Position numbers and translations under genes: made by a program. 39,088 nucleotides of DNA from Ruminococcus flavefaciens. GTDB lineage: Bacteria > Bacillota > Clostridia > Oscillospirales > Ruminococcaceae. Positions 33,691-39,088 of this stretch are shown here, one piece after another (position 1 is the stretch's first letter; each line of letters begins with the position of its first letter). The notes under the pieces are model-generated. The model searched no databases, was not told the DNA's origin, and worked only from the letters and a program-made list of their open reading frames with translations. Where the stretch lies: positions 1 through 39,088 of the forward strand of contig CACWHY010000019.1 in NCBI GenBank assembly GCA_902760805.1, given 5' to 3'.

Positions 33691-34371
33691 TCACAGCACC
33701 CATACAGCGCCTAACGTGTATCTCTGATATGCTCCTTTGATAGGGTGCATACCCTGTTTCCTGCACAGCTTTTCCGTAGCCATGCTTTCCCGGGCCGTAA
33801 CGCCCAGATACCCAAGATCCACATCATTGCTGCCGAGCCGTGATGTCTCATGATCCTGAACGAAGCAGGATCCTGCCGGCTCGATAAGCAGACCGCCGCC
33901 GTGTTCAGTCCATTTCTGCAATACATCCAGATAAAGCTCCAAGGCTCTGAACTGGTTAGCCAGGGTGAGCCTATCCCTCCAGACGGAGGTCTGACCAAAT
34001 CCGGCCATGATATAGTTCTCTCTTGAGACAGCCTTTTCAGCTCCCGGAACTTGAGAAAGTGGAACTCTTTCAAGCCATTCCTCTTCACCTAAAGCTCTTT
34101 TCATCCAACACTGACAGTCCAGTATCTGCTCTCTCGTGCGATAGAAAAAAGTAGCCTTTCCCACCTCAAAGTCTCCGCCGTTTTCGGCAGCGCTCATCAG
34201 GAGAGTCGCAGAGCTGTCAGTATCAAAGTTGAGCCGGAAGTCATAGTCATTGCCGAAGGACTGTGAGGCATACTTCTGCTCATCTCCCATCAGCATCTTC
34301 ACGGTATATTTACTGTCTGAATGACTGTCAGCAGCCTGACTTATGATATCAAGAAAATCTCCGTAATCCAT
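33691..34371 (-). CDS. Unrecognised protein at the head of the RiPP operon (226 aa)
   Basis: It resembles no family I know. It is soluble and opens with MDYGDFLDIISQAADSHSDS. It contains strands such as DYDFRLNFDTDSSATLLMS, an aromatic-rich segment (KATFFYRTREQILDCQCWM), a helical region (LTLANQFRALELYLDVLQKW), and a C-terminal GGGLLIEPAGSCF/LGYLGVTARE part. The ATG at 34371 has AGGAG ten bases upstream, whereas the in-frame GTG at 34380 is too close to that site. It is the first full-size gene after the candidate LytTR-controlled promoter, and the precursor genes follow 24 bases later. Its place suggests a leader-binding, accessory modification or immunity role, but no motif supports any one of these. 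Confidence 0.8.
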   Translation of the reverse strand: MDYGDFLDIISQAADSHSDSKYTVKMLMGDEQKYASQSFGNDYDFRLNFDTDSSATLLMSAAENGGDFEVGKATFFYRTREQILDCQCWMKRALGEEEWLERVPLSQVPGAEKAVSRENYIMAGFGQTSVWRDRLTLANQFRALELYLDVLQKWTEHGGGLLIEPAGSCFVQDHETSRLGSNDVDLGYLGVTARESMATEKLCRKQGMHPIKGAYQRYTLGAVWVL

Positions 34372-34395
34372 AAAGATCACACTCCTGACCGCCGA

Positions 34396-34443
34396 TCAGC
34401 CGAAAAGCCATGCAAAGAAATTGATAATACATACTGAAATCAT
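34396..34443 (-). CDS. Possible 15-residue hydrophobic peptide (MISVCIINFFAWLFG)
   Basis: A 16-codon frame with GGAG at 8-base spacing, lying about 14 bases after the predicted transcription start and 24 bases before the next gene. The product is almost entirely hydrophobic with one cysteine. It could be a leader peptide, a membrane peptide or a signal for the neighbouring kinase, or it could be chance. No AgrB-like protease is in the window. Confidence 0.35.
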   Translation of the reverse strand: MISVCIINFFAWLFG

Positions 34444-34463
34444 GATCTCATCTCCGTATCAAA

Positions 34464-34516
34464 ATTATATTAAACAGCAATGAATAGAACTCTACAGGCA
34501 TCTTTCCGACTCTGCA
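34464..34516 (-). promoter_or_regulatory. Candidate LytTR-controlled promoter of the RiPP operon
   Basis: On the minus strand the -10 is TATAAT (34464-34469), but the box 17 bp upstream is GAGTTC, a poor -35. Two direct repeats on the plus strand, ACTCTACA (34489-34496) and ACTCTGCA (34509-34516), are 20 bp apart, about two helical turns. The first overlaps the -35. A weak -35 with paired repeats fits activation by a LytTR regulator such as the one at 35940. The match to known LytTR sites is loose. Confidence 0.5.
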
Positions 34517-34532
34517 TGAGCGCCATGCTGTG

Positions 34533-34579
34533 CTGAAAAAAAACTCAACTGCACGTTAATAATAACATGAGTTGAGTTT
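34533..34579 (-). terminator. Terminator after the kinase gene
   Basis: On the minus strand, a 9-bp stem AAACTCAAC/GTTGAGTTT followed by eight T. It separates the regulatory genes from the RiPP operon. Confidence 0.85.
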
Positions 34580-34629
34580 CATTTCAATGATTTGCCGTTT
34601 AACGGTCTTTCAATCCGTCTAAACGGTAT

Positions 34630-35928
34630 TCAGCCCCGTGAAGCAAAAGGGATAACGATCTCTACAGCGAAGCGGCCGTCTTTATACCTGTATTTCATAT
34701 CTCCGCCGTGTTTTTCAAGGCACTCCCGGACATTCATCATACCAAATCCGTGGTTTTCCTTATCCGACTTGCGTGTGATAAGTCTGCCCTTGCTGCTGCG
34801 CACACTGCCCACAAAATCGTTCTCGATCACCAGCATCATGCTGCCTGCCACGGTCTTTATCACTAGGCTCACATTTCCGCCGTCCGGACATTCCGCTGCT
34901 GCACAAAAAGCGTTCTCCAGCAGGTTTGAAAAAATGGTGCATACATCGGCATCGGAAATACTAAGCTCCTCAGGCATATGTCCCTTCAGCACCAAGTTCG
35001 TCTTGCTGTATCGTCCGGAAATATCGTTCAATATGGCATTTGCCACCACATTTCCCACCTGAAATTTCGGCTTGCAGTTGTTGATAGAGCCTACGAGCTC
35101 AGTGATATAGTCAGCGGCCTCATCGTATTTTTTCTCGTTGAGGAGCGAACGCACACACAAGAAATGATTTGAGATGTCATGCCTGAACTTCCTGGTATCC
35201 CTGTCGTTATTGTAAAGCAGGTCATAGTATTCCCTCTGAGTTTGAAGGAGATAATTATTGACTCTGTCAAGCTCCCGGTATCTATTTTTGGAAGTATTAT
35301 TGTATATGAGCAGCACCGCTATCACCATGAACATCACCGCATACACGATCACTGCAAGGCCCACGATCATGGCGTTTTTGTCGGAATGTCTGTATTCGGT
35401 AAGAGTATACGGGGCGCAAAGCATCAGCGAGGCCACCTGTCCGGCAATGATCAGAACAGTACAGATGCTGTCCACATTGTCAGGAGAATACTCGTGAAAT
35501 CTGCCCTTTTTATACACATATTTCTGCAATATGAACACTATCGCAGCAATAACGATGATGCTTGCAGAATCTATAGCCGACATGATGTAAGGGCGGTCGA
35601 TAACATCCGGCGGAAGGGAAAAGATCTTCCTGATGATCCAGAACAATGTATCATCTATGAGGCATATCCCGAAAAACGAGGATACCGCAAAAAGGAAGCG
35701 CCGCTTTCCCCTTACTGCCATGGTACAGACTACTGTTACAAAGAACGACAGCACCGTTATCATAGCGCTGTCCGGAGCATACAGACTTGCGCCCGCAGCA
35801 GTCAGCATAAGTACAGCGAAGGCTGCAAAGGCGTACCAGGACCACTTTAGTCTGAAGTTTAATATTCCGCAAAGGCAGAGCAGCAGCTTAATGTGCTCCA
35901 CCAGCATAGTGACAAGATCAACGATCAT
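34630..35928 (-). CDS. GHKL-type sensor histidine kinase, AgrC-like (432 aa)
   Basis: Six or seven N-terminal helices (to about residue 210) form the sensor. A helical dimerisation region with the motif FRHDISNHF (phospho-acceptor His250) follows, then a GHKL ATPase domain with FSNLLENAFCAA (N-box), MMLVIENDF and GFGMMNVRECLEKHGGD (G-box). This is the layout of AgrC/ComD-like kinases that usually sense peptides. The ATG at 35928 is preferred over the GTG three codons earlier because GAGGTG is then well spaced. It lies 11 bases after the regulator stop and ends at a strong terminator. Its ligand is unknown. A product of the downstream locus is one possibility. Confidence 0.9.
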   Translation of the reverse strand: MIVDLVTMLVEHIKLLLCLCGILNFRLKWSWYAFAAFAVLMLTAAGASLYAPDSAMITVLSFFVTVVCTMAVRGKRRFLFAVSSFFGICLIDDTLFWIIRKIFSLPPDVIDRPYIMSAIDSASIIVIAAIVFILQKYVYKKGRFHEYSPDNVDSICTVLIIAGQVASLMLCAPYTLTEYRHSDKNAMIVGLAVIVYAVMFMVIAVLLIYNNTSKNRYRELDRVNNYLLQTQREYYDLLYNNDRDTRKFRHDISNHFLCVRSLLNEKKYDEAADYITELVGSINNCKPKFQVGNVVANAILNDISGRYSKTNLVLKGHMPEELSISDADVCTIFSNLLENAFCAAAECPDGGNVSLVIKTVAGSMMLVIENDFVGSVRSSKGRLITRKSDKENHGFGMMNVRECLEKHGGDMKYRYKDGRFAVEIVIPFASRG

Positions 35929-35939
35929 ACCATTCACCT

Positions 35940-36641
35940 CTACAGCACTCTTGCGTTCTTTCTGACGAAATCCAGGTATTCGCTTTTGAATTTCGCAGTT
36001 TTCCGCCGTGATATGGTGAGTTCATCGTCTATGCAGGAAAGAGTCAGCTTGTTGTTCTCAACAGACTCGATATAAGCCAGGGATACCATATACGATTTAT
36101 GTATCTGGAAAAATCCCTTGTCATGCAGCTTGTTCTCCCACACCTTCAGCTGCACTGAACAGACGTAGGTATTTCCGTTCTTATCGTAGACATAGGTGCC
36201 GTCACCGAAGGCCTCGAACATGACCACATCCTTCAGCGGAAGGGTGACCTTCATATTTCTCTGGTTTATGACGATCTTTTCGGAATCACGAAGTTCCTCA
36301 TTTATGCAGTCCATGGCCTCGAAAAAGTCCTGCTTGACCAGAGGCTTGTTCAAGAAGCGGAAGGCCTTTACCTTAAAAGTCTCAAATACCTGCTCAGAAT
36401 GGCTGGTGATAAATATCAGATACGACTCCACGCCACGTCTTCTGAGCTCATGGGCTGTAGCGAGGCCGTTTATCTCGTCCATTTGAAGGTCTAGAAAGAT
36501 CACATCAAAATCCTGTTTATCCTTAAGAAGTGCAGCGCCGCTCTCAAATTCAAAAGAAAGAATGGTGGCATCGTATTCTTCCAGAAGCTCCAAAATTTGT
36601 TTTCTATGAAAAGCTTCATCATCACAGATCGCAACTCGCAT
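35940..36641 (-). CDS. LytTR-family response regulator, AgrA-like (233 aa)
   Basis: The receiver domain covers residues 1-120, with the acidic pocket CDDE (Asp7, Asp8), phospho-acceptor Asp51 in IFLDLQM, Thr/Ser in FITSHS and Lys in FRFLNKPL. The C-terminal LytTR DNA-binding domain (about 130-230) includes VVMFEAFGDGTYVYD, FQIHKSYMVSLAYIESVENN and the closing ISRRKTAKFKSEYLDFV. It is partner to the kinase encoded 11 bases downstream, and its probable target is the promoter at 34464. It has a strong promoter of its own, so the pair appears constitutively expressed. Confidence 0.93.
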   Translation of the reverse strand: MRVAICDDEAFHRKQILELLEEYDATILSFEFESGAALLKDKQDFDVIFLDLQMDEINGLATAHELRRRGVESYLIFITSHSEQVFETFKVKAFRFLNKPLVKQDFFEAMDCINEELRDSEKIVINQRNMKVTLPLKDVVMFEAFGDGTYVYDKNGNTYVCSVQLKVWENKLHDKGFFQIHKSYMVSLAYIESVENNKLTLSCIDDELTISRRKTAKFKSEYLDFVRKNARVL

Positions 36642-36757
36642 TATCCTGCTCCTTCCATGCGTTATTCATTATAAATAATATAGAAATATCAGTCGCAAGG
36701 CTAGTATTACCCCAAGTATAATACTCACCGCAGATAACTTTTAGTGTATTCCTATAT

Positions 36758-36786
36758 ATTTTAACATAGATCTTCGCTTTTGTCAA
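36758..36786 (-). promoter_or_regulatory. Promoter of the regulator/kinase pair
   Basis: On the minus strand, perfect TTGACA (36781-36786), 17 bp and TAAAAT (36758-36763). Confidence 0.75.
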
Positions 36787-36828
36787 TGAAAAACCCTATG
36801 ATCAGCACAGGATCATCTGGTAATATAA

Positions 36829-36860
36829 AAACCGCCGCAGCCAAAAGACTGCGGCGGTTT
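36829..36860. terminator. Strong GC-rich hairpin
   Basis: Arms AACCGCCGCAG and CTGCGGCGGTT with an 8- to 10-base loop, upstream of the regulator promoter. It insulates it from the gene at 37101. Confidence 0.75.
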
Positions 36861-36989
36861 GTTCCTCTAAAATTACCCGATCATGAAATTCCATAACATT
36901 ATATCGCCTTTTTTCGTGTGAATATTGACTGATTTTTCTTCACACGCAACTGCAAAAATGGAGTTCAAACTGCTTTCTGTATGTAACAG

Positions 36990-37033
36990 AAAAGCCTGTA
37001 TTTCGGTGCTTTCCTCGAAATACAGGCTTTTTG
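36990..37033. terminator. Second hairpin terminator
   Basis: Arms AAAGCCTGTATTTCG and CGAAATACAGGCTTT with a 10-base loop and flanking A/T runs. It can act on either strand. Confidence 0.75.
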
Positions 37034-37069
37034 ATCCTGTCTGTACTTAACAAAATTGATGACACACGG

Positions 37070-37093
37070 CAAAAGGCTATTTTAAGCCTTTTG
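37070..37093 (-). terminator. Terminator after the small LRR gene
   Basis: Arms CAAAAGGCT and AGCCTTTTG with a 6-base loop, 8 bases after the stop at 37101. Confidence 0.7.
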
Positions 37094-37100
37094 TCATAAT

Positions 37101-37598
37101 TTATGTATTCAGTTTTTTATTTTTGAAGGCATCAGGACTTATCTCGACATCGTCCTTATGAATAACCTCTTTAAGGTTATCACAACCGGCAAACGCCCAT
37201 GAATAGATTTTCTTCATTTCTGCTCCGCAAACGACTCTTTTCAGATTTTTACATTCCTTAAAAGCAAAAGGAGGGATCGATCTCATTTTATCCGGAAGCA
37301 CTATTTCTTCAATACCGCAACGACAAAAAGTGTATCCCCATAAATTACGTAACTCACTGGACAGCTTTATATATTTCAGATTATTACAGTCTTCAAATAC
37401 AAACTCTCCCATATCAGTTACCGTATCAGGTACTGTCACCGAAACTATCTCACTATGTCCTTTGAATACATTATCGCAAATAACCGTTACTTTTGTTCCG
37501 CCGTAGTTGTCAGGGATCACAACATTATCCTCATCCCCCTCATATCCAACTATGCTGTATGTATGATCCTCAATAGGATTAAATAAGAACTTTTGCAT
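37101..37598 (-). CDS. Small cytosolic BspA-type LRR protein (165 aa)
   Basis: An opening segment (MQKFLFNPIEDHTYSIVGYE, then NVVIPDNYGGTKVTVICDNV) is followed by about five LRR_5 units (VTVPDTVTDMGEFVFEDC, IVLPDKMRSIPPFAFKEC, and others). It has no signal peptide, so like the SUKH-LRR protein it appears to be used in the cell. GGAGG lies before the ATG. Such units form a curved binding surface. The partner is unknown. It is flanked by its own terminator and by mobile-element debris. Confidence 0.85.
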   Translation of the reverse strand: MQKFLFNPIEDHTYSIVGYEGDEDNVVIPDNYGGTKVTVICDNVFKGHSEIVSVTVPDTVTDMGEFVFEDCNNLKYIKLSSELRNLWGYTFCRCGIEEIVLPDKMRSIPPFAFKECKNLKRVVCGAEMKKIYSWAFAGCDNLKEVIHKDDVEISPDAFKNKKLNT

Positions 37599-37684
37599 TG
37601 CAGCCTCCAGAATTTTTAAGATATTATATCATTTAAGCCATTTTTTCATATATGTACTACTTTTCTATTCTTAAGACATTTAAG

Positions 37685-37929
37685 TTATTCTTCATCTAAG
37701 AACTTCCAATGATAACCTCCGGTTTTCTTTTTCCCTTACAAACATTAGATATATTTGTAACATTCTTTAAATTGCCAAATGTCTTTTCACTTGCTTCAGA
37801 TAAACTATTGAAAACACTACCTGTTTCTATACACACTACTTTCTTGTGGGCTTTAGGATGCCGATTCAGTGCCAGATCAGGCCGCATTGTTGCTAAATCA
37901 TTCTCTCCAATTATAAATGTTTTCCTCAT
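37685..37929 (-). pseudogene. NUMOD1-type DNA-binding protein (homing-endonuclease fragment) with a frameshift
   Basis: The frame starts MRKTFIIGENDLATMRPDLA, a treble-clef-like opening, and continues with VVCIETGSVFNSLSEASEKT and ISNVCKGKRK, the NUMOD1 pattern of intron-type endonucleases. After GKRK the frame runs into PEVIIGSS and a stop. In the next frame the same bases read TGGYHWKFLDEE and end at 37685, exactly the usual end of the domain (G-x-H-W-K-F). One missing A in the AAAA run at about 37730 explains this. No nuclease domain is present. Confidence 0.7.
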
Positions 37930-38027
37930 TACATACCTCTATTTTCGTGAGTCATCTCTTTAAAAATTTCTAGCTTATTCATATCCAGTCACTTCCTCAG
38001 AAATAGAAATCAAATATACATGGTCAA

Positions 38028-38075
38028 TTCCAATACTATTCCCTTTATTATACACCATATGTATTGGAAATTCAA
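38028..38075 (-). promoter_or_regulatory. Promoter with flanking inverted repeat (operator-like)
   Basis: On the minus strand, TTGAAT (38070-38075), 17 bp and TATAAT (38047-38052). Perfect 9-bp arms TTCCAATAC (38028-38036) and GTATTGGAA (38061-38069) flank the -10 box. It would drive the NUMOD1 fragment. Confidence 0.55.
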
Positions 38076-38088
38076 GGAATATCGTAAA

Positions 38089-38139
38089 TAAAAAGAAAAA
38101 GCGCCAACAGTCATAGGCAAACTTGCGCCATATGACTGT
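38089..38139 (-). terminator. Terminator after the recombinase remnant
   Basis: On the minus strand, stem ACAGTCATA/TATGACTGT with GCG-type extension and a following T-rich run (38089-38099). Confidence 0.6.
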
Positions 38140-38156
38140 CAGCGATAATTACTATC

Positions 38157-38261
38157 CTATTTCTCTACCTCAACTGTAACCTCAACTCCACCTTTGAATA
38201 TAATGGTTATTTCAGTCTTACTGTTGACTTTAATGCACTCTATCAGCTTTCTGACCAGCAT
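38157..38261 (-). pseudogene. C-terminal tail resembling a large serine recombinase (34 aa)
   Basis: The frame reads MLVRKLIECIKVNSKTEI, then TIIFKGGVEVTVEVEK. The helix plus I-x-V ... I-x-I-x-F-K-G-G strand pair is like the C-terminal end of large serine recombinases of Clostridia. No ribosome site or upstream domain exists, so it is a leftover of a mobile element. The assignment rests on a short match. Confidence 0.4.
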
Positions 38262-38480
38262 AATAAAATACGAGTTCGGTATGCAGCGATGAAGCTCTGC
38301 ATTTTACGCATATCAGCTTCACAATTATATGTACTATTTAACATAAACAAGTGGTGCTTTCAATTATTTTTGATTATTATTATCAACATCGGTCGCATAT
38401 CAGCAGAATTGACAAAAAACAACTCGCATTTTGTTGCATATAACAACTATTCACCGTCAGAATACTGGTCATGGAGAACG

Positions 38481-38605
38481 GTCATTGCTCGCAGAGGAGA
38501 AAACACTTATCACCGCAAGGACGGGCGTTGACCGGACTGCGAGAGAGGGGTCTGTTGTCTGATGTGGGACGACATAGACTTTGAAAAAAAGCATCCTGAC
38601 CGTCA
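38481..38605 (+). pseudogene. Tyrosine integrase remnant with internal deletion
   Basis: The first part reads ARRGENTYHRKDGR, the N-terminal arm typical of Tn916-type integrases (usually starting M-A-R-R-G-E-N-I-Y). Here the expected ATG is ATT, with GGAG 8 bases before it. It then jumps directly to TGLRERG and, in another frame, MWDDIDFEKK, which are the T-G-L-R ... W-x-D-I-D-F-E-x-K motifs of the catalytic domain. About 150 residues between are missing, and a frameshift follows. Confidence 0.6.
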
Positions 38606-38653
38606 GACGGACTGTTCAAAGGATACGCACCATAAGATCATCTGCCAATATAA

Positions 38654-38731
38654 ACCACAAAGCCCCGAACTTCTGTCCGGGACCTCATGGCTGAAAATCT
38701 ATTGTACGCCGAATCGGTGTAGTGTTTCAGT
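38654..38731 (-). repeat. Dispersed ~78-bp 3' element, copy B
   Basis: It matches copy A at 12301-12378 almost base for base through the block CTACACCGATT, GGCGTACAATAG, ATTTTCAGCCATGA. The hairpin arms differ but remain paired. It lies directly after the stop of the second PKTG protein. Confidence 0.7.
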
Positions 38732-38736
38732 AAAGT

Positions 38737-39088
38737 TTAGTTTTCTTTTTTCTTCAGTGTGAATGCAACTGCTACAGCGGCGATCGCCAGACCTGCTACA
38801 GGGATCGCAGGGAATGCAACTCCGGTCTTGGGAGAGCTGTTCTTGCTTGTGGACTTTGCTGCTGCCTTTGTTGCAGCGGCGGTTGTTGTGGACTGTGCCT
38901 TTGCTGTTGTTGTGGAAGCTGCTGTTGTGGCAATGATAGTTGACTCGTCGATGTCTGTGCGTGTTACTGTGTCGCCTGCGACCTTGTAAATTCTGATGTC
39001 GTTGCCGTTGTTTCTGCGGACTGTTATTGTCCAGAAGCCGCCTGCGTTGTCATATACAGCGGATGATACGCTGAAATCCTCAGGCTTA
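38737..39088 (-). CDS. Paralogue of the PKTG wall-anchored protein (5' end outside window)
   Basis: The visible 116 C-terminal residues begin KPEDFSVSSAVYDNAGGFW and contain NDIRIYKVAGD, IDESTIIATTAA, an Ala/Thr/Lys stalk, the SSPKTGVAFPAIP sorting signal, a hydrophobic helix and KKKEN. They match the protein at 12760-13479 closely, with a shorter stalk. The N-terminus and promoter lie beyond the right edge. The role is unknown. The two paralogues also share the 78-bp element downstream. Confidence 0.85.
   Translation of the reverse strand, partial: KPEDFSVSSAVYDNAGGFWTITVRRNNGNDIRIYKVAGDTVTRTDIDESTIIATTAASTTTAKAQSTTTAAATKAAAKSTSKNSSPKTGVAFPAIPVAGLAIAAVAVAFTLKKKEN

Larger units (their letters stand above)
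36642..37100. other. Intergenic region, 459 bp
   Basis: It holds the regulator promoter (36758-36786) and three hairpins (36829-36860, 36990-37033, 37070-37093). No protein-like frame with a ribosome site was found. Confidence 0.6.

Noticed and set aside
34396-34443. Reading the 15-residue peptide as a true AgrD
   Set aside because: It lacks the acidic C-terminal part and there is no AgrB protease nearby. Kept only as a weak ORF.

Overview
The window looks like accessory chromosome from a gut Ruminococcus or close relative (Clostridia, Oscillospiraceae). The signs are a dockerin domain joined to a cohesin-like domain, a second decayed dockerin, BspA-type leucine-rich-repeat proteins, Lachnospiraceae/Ruminococcus-style secreted proteins, GHKL/LytTR signalling, consensus SigA promoters with 17-bp spacers and strong GGAGG ribosome sites. 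No rRNA, tRNA or CRISPR array was seen. Most genes are on the minus strand.

Layout. (1) 1-7.4 kb: a 2,367-residue BspA-like repeat protein that begins in the middle of a repeat, so its signal peptide is probably lost. It is followed by a 41-residue peptide gene and a terminator. (2) 7.5-15.4 kb: small membrane proteins, a DUF4253 protein, a secreted cohesin-like/dockerin protein, a gene with an in-frame TGA, a cell-wall protein with a PKTG-type C-terminus, a dockerin pseudogene and a CPBP membrane protease. (3) 15.6-18.1 kb: a second large secreted protein followed by a second peptide of the same short family. Its promoter region ends in fifteen CTTG repeats at the likely transcription start. 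(4) 18.1-24.3 kb: two LURP-one-like proteins, a membrane protein, a SUKH-LRR fusion preceded by a collapsed RNA 2'-phosphotransferase (KptA) gene, and a patatin lipase. (5) 24.3-36.8 kb: a co-directional RiPP (ribosomally made, modified peptide) locus. (6) 37-39.1 kb: a small LRR protein, remnants of mobile elements, and the end of a paralogue of the PKTG protein.

The main find is region 5. A LytTR response regulator and a GHKL kinase are transcribed from a consensus promoter. Next comes a weak promoter with two 20-bp-spaced repeats that could be the regulator's target. It drives a 15-codon ORF, an unrecognised 226-residue protein, six Cys-rich precursor peptides, a radical SAM/SPASM enzyme, an FtsX-type permease with its ATPase, a small cytosolic zinc protease, an ABC exporter, three more precursor peptides of a different core type, and a secreted DUF4097 protein. 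Nearly all of the precursors are too short for ordinary ORF calling. All nine have a 15-residue leader and their first cysteine at residue 16. The likely flow is: signal sensing, transcription, thioether or related chemistry by the radical SAM enzyme, cleavage by the zinc protease, export by the ABC protein, and self-protection or further export by the FtsX pair. The secreted protein carries a Val-Lys/Thr segment resembling the tails of the last three precursors.

A second recurring pattern is the short peptide with a Y-I-x-P start and an identical DVITTS motif. It sits directly behind a large secreted protein at two places in the window. Gene decay is frequent: truncation, in-frame stops, internal deletions and a single-base frameshift were all found.
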